Origin: Deltaproteobacteria bacterium
Lineage (GTDB): Bacteria > Desulfobacterota_C > Deferrisomatia > Deferrisomatales > JACRMM01
Direction of reading: 5' to 3'
Assembly (NCBI GenBank): GCA_016218905.1
Contig: JACRCS010000753.1
Span: 1 to 14,161, forward strand
DNA: 14,161 nt
This document shows positions 6,811 through 14,156 of the stretch, one piece after another. Made by a program: the position numbers and the translations under genes. Under the pieces are notes generated by a model that had not been told where the DNA came from, ran no database searches, and saw only the letters and a program-made list of their open reading frames with translations. The stretch's first letter is position 1. Each line of letters opens with the position of its first letter.

Positions 6811-7691
6811 ATCTCGACCATGTCCTGGCGAGAATCGCCGCGTTGCCTCCGATGCCCGGCGTGGCCGTCCAGCTTCTGAAGGCGGCCAGGGATCCCGACG
6901 TGGATATGGCGAACGTGGCTCGCTGGATCGAGCACGATCCCTCCATGACGGCCAACCTCCTGCACTTCTGCAACTCCCCCTTCTACGGGCTGAAGCGGCA
7001 GGTCACGTCCGTGCGGCAGGCGGCGAGCATTCTGGGCATGAAGCAGGTCGTTCAGATGACCCTGACGGTCCTCTCCACCGGCTATCTGGCTCCGGAGCAG
7101 CCGGGCTATGCGCTCTCGTACGGGGACCTGTGGCGCAATTCCGTAGCCGCGGCGGTCGCGTGCGAGCTCATCGCAACCCACTCGAGGTACGAGAACCCCG
7201 CGACGGCCTACACGGCCGGCCTCCTGCAGGATATCGGGAAGATCGTGCTGGCCGAGTTCGTGGGCGCGTTCAAGACGCGGGTCTATGCCTTGGCCGAAGA
7301 GCAGTCGATCGGCTTCGACGACGCGGAACGGAGGCTCGTCGGGGCGTCCCACGCGGAGGTCGGAGCGCTGCTGCTTGCCCGCTGGGGTTTTCCCGAGGCG
7401 CTCGTCGAGTCCGTGAAGTTCCACCACGATCCGGCCGGAGCCACCCTCGACCCTGCCCTGTCTCGGCTCTCCCATCTCGCCGACGCCATCACGATAACGG
7501 CCGGCATCGGCATGGGAATGGACGGGCTCGCCTACCGCCTGGACGAGGAAGCTGCTCGCGCCCTGGGGCTTTCGGATCCAGCCCGCGTGATGTCGCTCAT
7601 GGAGGAGTTTGCGCTGAAGCTCCAGAAGGCCGAGAGTCTCTTCGCGACTGTTCGGGAGCCGGCTCCCCGGACCCGAAACCGTTGCGTATGA
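6807..7691 (+). CDS. HDOD-domain signalling protein
   Basis: A 294-residue cytoplasmic protein whose first two thirds form an HDOD domain, a helical module related to HD phosphohydrolases and found in many bacterial signalling proteins. Seen here: PPMPGVAVQLLKAARDPDVD, IEHDPSMTANLLHFCNSPFYG (residues 42-62), LWRNSVAAAVACELIA and GLLQDIGKIVL (138-148). In this last motif the first residue of the HD signature is Gln, so metal-dependent hydrolysis is unlikely, as is usual in HDOD proteins. A FHHDP follows at 205-209. AGGAG (6797-6801) lies 5 bases before ATG 6807, which overlaps the cheD stop, so the two are coupled. The domain is sometimes seen in taxis, twitching and cyclic-di-GMP contexts. 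A role as an output or adaptor of this chemosensory locus is inference from position. Confidence 0.9.
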   Translation: MNLDHVLARIAALPPMPGVAVQLLKAARDPDVDMANVARWIEHDPSMTANLLHFCNSPFYGLKRQVTSVRQAASILGMKQVVQMTLTVLSTGYLAPEQPGYALSYGDLWRNSVAAAVACELIATHSRYENPATAYTAGLLQDIGKIVLAEFVGAFKTRVYALAEEQSIGFDDAERRLVGASHAEVGALLLARWGFPEALVESVKFHHDPAGATLDPALSRLSHLADAITITAGIGMGMDGLAYRLDEEAARALGLSDPARVMSLMEEFALKLQKAESLFATVREPAPRTRNRCV

Positions 7692-7707
7692 CGGACGAGG
7701 ATCGAGG

Positions 7708-7908
7708 ATGCACGTCGACCTGGAGCTGATCCGAAGAGCGCAGAAGCGCGCGACCGGGGCCAATATTCACGGACTTTCGGCCCTCATCATCAAGTACCGG
7801 ATCGCGGTCCAACAGGACGAGCGCGGGATCGTGAGCGCGGGCGACGAGGTGAAGAGGATCGAGACGGCGCTCCGGCTCTTCGTCGGGACCGGGCAGCTCC
7901 GTGCCTGA
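7708..7908 (+). CDS. Small protein of unknown function, third gene of the cheD operon
   Basis: A 66-residue protein I do not recognise. It reads as two or three amphipathic helices (DLELIRRAQKRA, LSALIIKYRIAVQQDE, EVKRIETALRLFV) with no cysteine, no membrane segment and no signal peptide. It looks like a real gene: ATG 7708 has GAGG 7 bases upstream, it starts 16 bases after the HDOD gene on the same strand, and the charge pattern suits a folded helical protein. It ends 15 bases from the convergent cheA stop. A partner of the HDOD protein or of CheD would fit the position, but nothing in the sequence shows it. Confidence 0.6.
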   Translation: MHVDLELIRRAQKRATGANIHGLSALIIKYRIAVQQDERGIVSAGDEVKRIETALRLFVGTGQLRA

Positions 7909-7923
7909 CGTTCGCGAGGGTGT

Positions 7924-10110
7924 TCAGACGATCAGGTTCTCGACCGTCTCCAGGAGGTTCGACTGGCCGAAGTCGCCCTTGACGATGTAGGCGCTCGCCC
8001 CCACGTCGATCCCGCGCCGGCGGTCCTCGTCCTTCGAACGGGAGGTGACGATCACGATCGGCACGTCTCGATAGCGCTCGTCGCCCCGCAGCCGCTCCGT
8101 CAAGCTGAAGCCGTCCAGGCGCGGCATTTCGACGTCGGTGACCACGAGATCGAAGAGCGTCTCCCGCGTCTTCGCCAGCGCCTCTTCGCCGTCACCCGCG
8201 AGGACGACTCGGTAGCCGTGGGCCTCCAGGATGCTCTTCTCGAGTTCCCGCGTGTTGAGGGAGTCGTCCACCACCAGGATCGAGGCAGGCTCGCGATGGG
8301 GCGCGGGGGAGTCGCCGCGCTCCCGGGCCTCCTCGGGATTCCCGCGCGCCGCTCGGATCAGGGCCGGCACGCTCAGCACCTGGATGAGCTCGTTTCGACC
8401 GCCGATCGTCGCCCCGGAGACGAGCTCCACGTTCTTCAGATGAAGGGGCAGGGGCTTCACGACCATGTCCGCTTCGGTGAGGAGCTCGTCGATGACGAGC
8501 CCGAGCTCCCGCTCGCCCGCCGCGACCTCGACGACGAGATACTTCTCCTCTCCCCCTCCGCCTTTCCCCTGGGCGGCCCGGAGCCCGAGGAGGGTATCGA
8601 TCCGCTCGAGCGGAACCAGCCGGCCGCGCCGCCGCAAAGCCCACCGATCGAGGACCTGCACCACCTCGGAGCTCCGCACGGAGTGCACTTCCCGCACGGC
8701 CAGAGCGGGAACCGCGAAGGCCCGCCCGCCCGTCTTGAACAGGAGCAGCCGGAAGAGGGCGAGGGTGGGCGGGAGTCGCATGACGAACGAGGTCCCCTTG
8801 CCCTCCTCCGTTTCGATTGCGATGCTCCCCTTCAGCTCCTCCGGGATGTTCCGCTTCACCACGTCCATGCCCACCCCCCGGCCGGAGAGGTCCGAGATGA
8901 TGGCGCTCGTGCTGAAGCCGGGTAGGAAGATGAGCTCGAGCAGTTCGCTCCGGGGCATCTTCCCCAGGGTCTGCTCATCGAAGAGCTTCCTCTGGAGCGC
9001 CTTCTCCCGGAGCCTCTCGGTCGAAATGCCCCGGCCGTCGTCGCTCAGCCGCACGACGACACTCCCGGCCTCGTAGCCGGCGGTCAGGCTCAGGCGGCCG
9101 CGCTCCGACTTTCCCATCGCGAGCCGCTCCGCCGGCGGCTCGATGCCTTGGTCGACGGAATTTCGGATCATGTGGAGGAGGCACTCTCCGAGCTTCTCGA
9201 TGATCTTCCGGTCGAGCTCGGTCTCTCCGCCCTCGAGGACGACTTCCACGGCCTTTCCGGCCGCCGCCGCGAGGTCCCGCACGGTCCTCGGGAAGGTCTC
9301 GAAGACAGTCGCCAGCGGGAGCATCCGCATGCGAAGCGAGCGCTCCTGAAGCTCGCCTACGAGGATCTCCTGCAGGCTTGCCGCATCTCTCGCCCGGGCG
9401 CTCAGCTCTTTCGCCGACGCGTGGAGCAGCGCCGCCGCGGTCTCCCTCTCCTCGACAGCGCCCCTGGCGCGGGCCCGCGCCAGGTTCGCGTCGGAGAGCC
9501 GCACCAGCTCGCGCAGCTCGCCGAGGATCTGCCTGTTCTGTTGCTGGGCCGAGACGATCTCGCCCATCAGGCGGATCAGGTCGTCGAGCTTCTCGGCTCC
9601 GATGCGGACCGTATCGGGTGCGGCGGGCTTTCTTCGCGAGGGCCCGCCCGGGGCATCCGGGACCGGCTCCTCCTGCGGCCGAGAGCCTCCGCTCTCGGCG
9701 GTTTCGCCTCCACCTCGAGACGGGCCGCGGCCCAGAGCCGCCGCGAGCCGGATCAGGAGCTCCGAAGGTGGCTCCCGGTCCGGGCTCCCGGCCGAGATCC
9801 GGTCCAGCAGCCCCGCGATGGCGTCGATCGCCTCGAAGAGGAGCTCCGAGAGGGTCTGTTCGAAAGGAACCGTCCCGCTTCGAACGGCGTCCAGCAGGTC
9901 CTCCACCCGGTGAGCGGTCTCCGAGACGGCCGCAAAGCCCATCATCCGTGCGGAACCTTTGATCGTGTGCGCGGCCCGGAAGATCTCGTCGAGGGTCTCT
10001 CGGTCCCGGGGGTCCTCCTCGAGCCGGACGAGGGCGCTCCCCAGCGAGGCGCAGTGCTCGGCCGCCTCCTCCAGGAACTGCTGCACGAAGCGGTCGCGAT
10101 CGAGCTCCAT
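7924..10110 (-). CDS. cheA: Hybrid chemotaxis histidine kinase CheA with C-terminal receiver domain
   Basis: A 728-residue cytoplasmic kinase. Domains in order: HPt with the phosphorylated His48 in AAHTIKGSARMMG; a low-complexity linker (about 125-165); the dimerisation helices (about 166-265); the HATPase domain with N-box HMIRNSVDQGIE (His313, Asn317), DDGRGI (357-362) and GRGVGMDVV; a CheW-like regulatory domain (about 445-590); and a receiver (about 610-728) with DD at 615-616, phospho-acceptor Asp659, Thr689 and Lys711. The P2 response-regulator docking domain of classical CheA appears to be absent. The fused receiver is known from FrzE and WspE, where it takes phosphate from the HPt domain or passes it on. 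ATG 10110 overlaps the stop of the TPR frame of cheR (ATGA). The upstream open frame into cheR is discussed under that gene. It is last in its operon. Confidence 0.93.
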   Translation of the reverse strand: MELDRDRFVQQFLEEAAEHCASLGSALVRLEEDPRDRETLDEIFRAAHTIKGSARMMGFAAVSETAHRVEDLLDAVRSGTVPFEQTLSELLFEAIDAIAGLLDRISAGSPDREPPSELLIRLAAALGRGPSRGGGETAESGGSRPQEEPVPDAPGGPSRRKPAAPDTVRIGAEKLDDLIRLMGEIVSAQQQNRQILGELRELVRLSDANLARARARGAVEERETAAALLHASAKELSARARDAASLQEILVGELQERSLRMRMLPLATVFETFPRTVRDLAAAAGKAVEVVLEGGETELDRKIIEKLGECLLHMIRNSVDQGIEPPAERLAMGKSERGRLSLTAGYEAGSVVVRLSDDGRGISTERLREKALQRKLFDEQTLGKMPRSELLELIFLPGFSTSAIISDLSGRGVGMDVVKRNIPEELKGSIAIETEEGKGTSFVMRLPPTLALFRLLLFKTGGRAFAVPALAVREVHSVRSSEVVQVLDRWALRRRGRLVPLERIDTLLGLRAAQGKGGGGEEKYLVVEVAAGERELGLVIDELLTEADMVVKPLPLHLKNVELVSGATIGGRNELIQVLSVPALIRAARGNPEEARERGDSPAPHREPASILVVDDSLNTRELEKSILEAHGYRVVLAGDGEEALAKTRETLFDLVVTDVEMPRLDGFSLTERLRGDERYRDVPIVIVTSRSKDEDRRRGIDVGASAYIVKGDFGQSNLLETVENLIV

Positions 10111-11598
10111 CAGGCCCCCCCGCCGAGCGATAGGGAAGCCTGGAGCCGTTCCAAGGAATAGCCGCAGACCCGAATGAAGTCTTCGGCCTGGAAGGCCAGG
10201 GGGAAGTAGCTCAGTCCGTGCTCGCCGAAGCGCCCCTTGCGCAGAAGCCGGATCGTCAGCCCGCACTCCCGGGCCGCCTTCTCGTCCTCTCCCCGGCCGG
10301 CGTGGAGCTCGGCCAGGTAGTAGTGGGCGAGCCAGGAAGAGGAGTCCACGTACAGGGCCTCCCGGAACCGGCGCAGGGCCTCGTCTTCCCGTCCGTCGAG
10401 CTTCGCGACCAGAGCGAGGAGCAGGAAGGCCTCCAGGTTGAAGCCGTCGCGGGCCAGGGCCGCTGCCGCGGCCTCGCCGGCTTCCCGGAGCCGGCCCCGC
10501 TGGAGGAGCACGCAGGCCCGAAGACAGTGGGCCTTCGCGGTGAGGGGCCCTTCCGCCGGCGAGTGCGTCGAGTTCCCGCAGCGCCGCCCCGAGCTCGTTC
10601 GCCTTCGCCCGGGCGAGGGCCCCTTCGTAGGTCGCAGAGGGGCGCCCGTTCGAAAGGGGCGCGGGGCTGCCGGCTTTGGACGCGGCGCTCACGGGAAGGA
10701 CCCGCCGGCGCGAGGCGCCCGCGGCAGGCCGGGCGAAGACCGCTTCGGTGCGCCTTGGACGGCTCGCTCCCGCCTTCCGGTAGACGAAGACGCCGTCGAG
10801 CTCCTCGAGGTCGAGGATCCCGAGATCGTGGAAGGCGGTCTCGCTCGACCCGAGGAAGAGGTAGCCCCCGGGGGCGAGGCGCTCCGCCAGGCGGACGAAG
10901 ATCCTCTTCTTCACCTCCGGCGGGAAGTAGATGGAGACGTTTCGGTAGAAGATCACGTCCTGGGCGCCGATCATCGCCGGGTACTCCGGTGCCGCGAGGT
11001 TCACGCGGAGGAATTCGACGCGCCGGCGCACCGGTTCCCGCACCCTCAGGAGCCCCTCGCCGCAAGCCTCGAAGTACGTCATGGGGAACCCGGCGGCCGT
11101 CCCTCGAGCCTCTGCGCCGCAGCTGTGTCCCGGGCCCCGGAAGGAGGTCCGGCCGTAGACGGCTTCCCGGGCCCGGGCGAGGGCTCGAGTGTCGATATCC
11201 ATACCGGTGACGCAGAAGCGGTCGCACGCGCCGAGGCCGTAAGCTTCGGCCAGGGCGAGAACGATCGAGTAGGGCTCCTCGCCGGTGGAGCAGCCGGCAC
11301 TGAGGATCCGGATGGGGCCGGAGCGCGCCCGGAGGAGGTCCGACGCCACGCGGTCGGTCAGGAGCTTCAGGTGCCTCGGCTCCCGGAAGAAGTACGTCTC
11401 GTTCACGGTCAGGAGGTCCACGAGCCAGTCGAATTCGTCGAGGCTCGTCAGGAGGCACCCAAAGTACGCCTCGGGCGTCTCGAGTCGCCGCGCTCCCATC
11501 CGGGTTCGGATCCCGTCCTCCAGCCTCGCGGCCTTCTCGTCCTCGAAGACGATGCCGCACCTCTCCAGCAGGAGGGTCTGGAACGGCGTGAGGTCCAT
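10110..11598 (-). CDS. cheR: Chemoreceptor methyltransferase CheR with C-terminal TPR domain, frame disrupted
   Basis: An SAM-dependent methyltransferase acting on receptor glutamates. From ATG 11598 the first frame gives the CheR domain: NETYFFREP (66-74), the SAM motif SAGCSTGEEPYSIVL (100-114), DVIFYRNVSIYF (214-225; most CheRs have FCRNVLIYF) and APGGYLFLGSSE. It then begins a TPR-like helix (EGALARAKANELGAALREL). Near 10541-10560 the homology moves to the next frame, which reads AKAHCLRACVLLQRGRL, FNLEAFLLLALVAKLDG, ALYVDSSSWLAHYYLAELH and stops at 10110. The total of 1489 bases is one more than a multiple of three, so removing one base (for example from GGGCCCC, 10544-10550 on the other strand) gives a clean 495-residue CheR-TPR like FrzF or WspC. 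It is a sequencing error or a real mutation. The start lies one base after the cheB stop. Confidence 0.85.
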
Positions 11599-11599
11599 T

Positions 11600-12679
11600 C
11601 TAGCCCGCCTTCCCCTCGCCGACGAGCCGGACCAGCTCGGCCGCAATCGCGTCCAGCGGGAGGACCTTGCGGGCATACCCCCTCTCGATGGCGAGCCTCG
11701 GCATGCCGAAGACGAGCGAGCTCTTCTCGTCCTGGGCGATGGTCGCGCCTCCCGCGGCCCGGATCTTCCCGAGTCCCTCGACGCCGTCGCTCCCCATCCC
11801 GCTCAGGATCACGCCGATGCTCCCGGCCCCGGAGAGCTCGGCCACGGACGCGAAGAGGAGGTCCCCCGAGGGACGATAGATCTGCTCGGGCGGAACGGGC
11901 GTGAGGGCGAACTCGCCGGCCCGGGTCACCGAGAGGTTCCGGTCAGCGGGAGCGCCCACGTACACGGTTCCGGAGGCCAGGAGCTCACGCTCGGCGGCGG
12001 CGCGAACGCGGAGTCGGCACGCCGACTGGAGCCAGCGGACGAGCCCTTCTTCGAAGCCGCTGGCGATGTGCTGCGCCACCAGGATGGGGGCTGGGAAGGA
12101 GGCTGGAAGCGCGGAAAGGAGGGATGCCAGGGCCTGGGGCCCTCCCGCCGAAGACGCCACCGCGACGATCCGCTCCCTGGGTGCGCCGCGGCCCGGGCCC
12201 ACCCCGGGTCGAGCGGGCGGGCACGCGGCCGCTCCCGGCCGGCGCCGCCCCTTCAGGTGCACGATGACCTCCACGCCGGCGAGAAGCTTCGCCTCGCGTG
12301 CCAGGGCTCGGCTGTCGGCGAGCAGAGGATCGTCGGCCGAGAGCACCCGAAGCGCCCCCCGTTCCACGGCCTCTCGGGCGAACCCGGGCTCCACCCCTTC
12401 CCCGATGACGAGGATGGGCGCGGGCGCGGCCACCATGATCTCCTCGATCGCCTGCAGGCACTCGGGACCGGCTCCGTCGGAAGCGAGCACCACGAGGTCA
12501 GGCGAGTGCTCCCAGACGAGGGAGGGAGCCCGGGGCGGGGGCGCCGGCGCGGCCACCTGGCGGAAGCCCGCCTCCGTCGAGAGAGCCTTCGAGAGGGTCT
12601 CCCGCAGCGTGGAGTTCCGGACGACCGTGAGCACCCCGACCGGAGGGGCGCGCTTCTGGGCGGAACCCGGCTCAGCCAC
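11600..12679 (-). CDS. cheB: Chemoreceptor methylesterase/deamidase CheB with degenerate receiver domain
   Basis: A 359-residue protein that removes receptor methyl groups. The C-terminal esterase domain (about 168-350) keeps the catalytic triad by motif: Ser177 in AVASSAGGP, His204 in VAQHIASGF and Asp298 in SGMGSDGVEG. A basic, proline-rich linker (about 143-168) precedes it. The N-terminal 130 residues fold like a receiver by pattern (GVLTVVRNSTLRETL, PDLVVLAS, PAPILVIGEG), but the paired acids after strand 1 are replaced by Arg-Asn and the phospho-acceptor Asp at the end of strand 3 by Ala-Ser, so phosphorylation by CheA looks lost. GTG 12679 overlaps the receptor stop by 8 bases, and its own stop is one base before cheR. 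The WspF/FrzG role in receptor adaptation is the nearest known parallel. Confidence 0.93.
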   Translation of the reverse strand: MAEPGSAQKRAPPVGVLTVVRNSTLRETLSKALSTEAGFRQVAAPAPPPRAPSLVWEHSPDLVVLASDGAGPECLQAIEEIMVAAPAPILVIGEGVEPGFAREAVERGALRVLSADDPLLADSRALAREAKLLAGVEVIVHLKGRRRPGAAACPPARPGVGPGRGAPRERIVAVASSAGGPQALASLLSALPASFPAPILVAQHIASGFEEGLVRWLQSACRLRVRAAAERELLASGTVYVGAPADRNLSVTRAGEFALTPVPPEQIYRPSGDLLFASVAELSGAGSIGVILSGMGSDGVEGLGKIRAAGGATIAQDEKSSLVFGMPRLAIERGYARKVLPLDAIAAELVRLVGEGKAG

Positions 12680-14051
12680 GGGCGTGCGCCTCTCCCTCGT
12701 CGGCCAGCCGGAACCGGGCCACCAGCTCCGTAAGCTTGCCGGCCAGACACGCCAGGTCGCTGCTGACCTCGCTCGCCCGGCGAATCGCCTCGGCCGAGTG
12801 GCGGGTACCTCCCTCGATCTCCCGCAGGGCGGCGACCACCTGTCCGCTCGCCGTCTGCTGCTGCTGGGTCGAGAGGGAGATCTGCTTGGCCGCCTCGGTC
12901 GCCTCTTCGGCCTGGCGCACCACCTCGCTCAGGACGTTCGCGGTCTGCGTCGAAGACGCGAGGCCCTCGACAACTCCCTTGGAGCTCTTTTCCGAACCGA
13001 CCACGAGGCGACTGACCGCGTCGGTGATCTCGGTAATCTTCCCTTCGATCTCGGAGGTCGACTCGACGACGCTGTCCGCCAGGCGACGGATCTCGACGGC
13101 GACAACCCCGAAGCGCTTCCCCGTCTCGCCCGCGCTCGCGGCCTCCAGCGCGGCGTTGAAGGCGATGAGCTTCGTCTGGGCGGCGATGTTATTGATGATC
13201 TCCATGATCTTCGTGATCTCTTTCGATTTCCTCCCGAGCTCGACGATTTCGCGGATGTTCGCCTCGTTGTCCCGCTCGATCTCGTTCATCTTTGCCGTGA
13301 GGTTCTCGACCTCGGTGGCACCGTCGATGGTGGCCTGGAGCGTCCTCTCGGCGATCTCGACGACGCCCTGGCTGTGGCTGGCGATCTGCCTCGCCGTCGA
13401 GGAGAACTCATCCATGGTCGACGAGATTTCGACGACCGAGCTCGAGAGCTCCGTGGAGAAGCCGGCCTGGCTCTCGACCGTGGCCGCCAGGCTCGCCGCG
13501 TGGCCGTTGACGTCGGCCGTCACGGCGGCGACCATGCCGATGACGCCGTTGAGCTGCTCCACGTGGCGGTTGAACCAGAGGGCCACATCGCCGAGCTCGT
13601 CTTTCGCGACGAGCGGAAGGCGCCGTGAGAGGTCGTTTTCGAAGCTCTCGATCCCGGAGCTGATCAGGGCGAGGGGACGGCTGAGGAAGCGGTGGAGCAG
13701 CCAGGTCGCGAGCCCGGCGAGGGCGATCAGCGCGACGAGCGAGATCTCCACGTTCTGCCGGATCATCGCCGCAGCGTCTCGCTCGATCGTTCGCCGCTCG
13801 CCAGCGACGAGGCCGTCGAGGTCGTCGAGGTAGATGCCGGTGTTCAGGACCCAGTTCTTGCCGATGAGCTTCGCGTAGGAAAGCTTCGGCTGCAGGCGCT
13901 CAGCCCCCGGTTGCTTCCACTGGTACTCCACGAAGCCGGCGCCGCTCTCTCTCGCCACTCGCGTGAGCTCCCGGACGATGTAGACCCCATTGGGATCCCG
14001 CAAGTCCGAGAGGTCCTTGCCCTCGAGGCGCGGGTCCGGATGGGCGAGCAT
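12672..14051 (-). CDS. Methyl-accepting chemotaxis protein with truncated single Cache domain
   Basis: A 459-residue receptor that should signal to CheA. Residues 1-76 match only the second half of a single Cache (sCache_2-type) sensor: LAHPDPRLEGKDLSDL, DPNGVYIVREL, GFVEYQW, PKLSYAKL and NWVLNTGIYLDD. One membrane helix follows (about 101-123), then HAMP (about 122-175) and the signalling coiled coil, whose hairpin tip is IAAQTKLIAFNAALEAASAGETG (about 289-311) with FGVVAVEIRRLADSV after it. The usual first membrane helix and front half of the Cache domain are missing. Upstream in frame there are four sense codons and then TAA. ATG 14051 has AGGA at suitable spacing, but the start lies in a hairpin. 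There is no C-terminal NWETF-type tether for CheR, which fits a CheR carrying its own TPR. It is first in the cheB-cheR-cheA operon. Confidence 0.9.
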   Translation of the reverse strand: MLAHPDPRLEGKDLSDLRDPNGVYIVRELTRVARESGAGFVEYQWKQPGAERLQPKLSYAKLIGKNWVLNTGIYLDDLDGLVAGERRTIERDAAAMIRQNVEISLVALIALAGLATWLLHRFLSRPLALISSGIESFENDLSRRLPLVAKDELGDVALWFNRHVEQLNGVIGMVAAVTADVNGHAASLAATVESQAGFSTELSSSVVEISSTMDEFSSTARQIASHSQGVVEIAERTLQATIDGATEVENLTAKMNEIERDNEANIREIVELGRKSKEITKIMEIINNIAAQTKLIAFNAALEAASAGETGKRFGVVAVEIRRLADSVVESTSEIEGKITEITDAVSRLVVGSEKSSKGVVEGLASSTQTANVLSEVVRQAEEATEAAKQISLSTQQQQTASGQVVAALREIEGGTRHSAEAIRRASEVSSDLACLAGKLTELVARFRLADEGEAHARG

Positions 14052-14064
14052 CAGGTTTCCTGAT
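14050..14064 (-). promoter_or_regulatory. Hairpin covering the receptor start codon and ribosome binding site
   Basis: ATCAGG and CCTGAT (6 bp, perfect) flank a three-base loop. In the leftward mRNA this hairpin holds the AGGA of the ribosome binding site and the first two bases of the AUG. It could limit translation of the receptor, or be a protein-binding dyad in DNA. Confidence 0.4.
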
Positions 14065-14093
14065 TAGCGCCAATCTTCCGCCGGGGCGGGAGT

Positions 14094-14110
14094 GTGACAG
14101 ATCCTGTCAC
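14094..14110. promoter_or_regulatory. 17-bp inverted repeat in the divergent region at the right edge (candidate operator)
   Basis: GTGACAG (14094-14100), three bases, then CTGTCAC (14104-14110): a perfect 7-bp dyad between the receptor gene and the rightward gene at 14157. It lies 10 bases upstream of TAGAAT and takes the place where a -35 element would be, so a regulator bound here could control the rightward promoter, the receptor operon, or both. Confidence 0.45.
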
Positions 14111-14120
14111 GGTCAGCGCG

Positions 14121-14126
14121 TAGAAT
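14121..14126 (+). promoter_or_regulatory. Candidate -10 element for the rightward edge gene
   Basis: TAGAAT differs from TATAAT at one base and lies 30 bases before ATG 14157. There is no -35 at normal spacing; GTGACA (14094-14099) is 21 bases away, too far. An activated promoter would fit this. Confidence 0.35.
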
Positions 14127-14156
14127 CCGCGGCAACGCTCTCAGAGGAGGGTTGCC

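Noticed and set aside
5910..7763. Long open frame (617 codons) on the minus strand across cheD and the HDOD gene
   Set aside because: Antisense to two clear genes with catalytic motifs; its translation shows no domain and is typical of shadow frames in GC-rich DNA.
10535..10560. Programmed frameshifting in cheR
   Set aside because: A +1 shift would be needed; I see no slow codon next to a stop codon and no Shine-Dalgarno-like stimulator in the known arrangement. An indel is simpler.
7924..11676. Continuous 1250-residue frame read as a natural CheR-CheA fusion
   Set aside because: The middle segment is low-complexity out-of-frame sequence, a recognisable TPR domain lies in the neighbouring frame over the same bases, and cheA has its own ATGA-coupled start.
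11285..13628. Several long plus-strand open frames over cheR, cheB and the receptor
   Set aside because: All are antisense to recognised genes, have arginine/proline/glycine-rich translations and lack ribosome binding sites.
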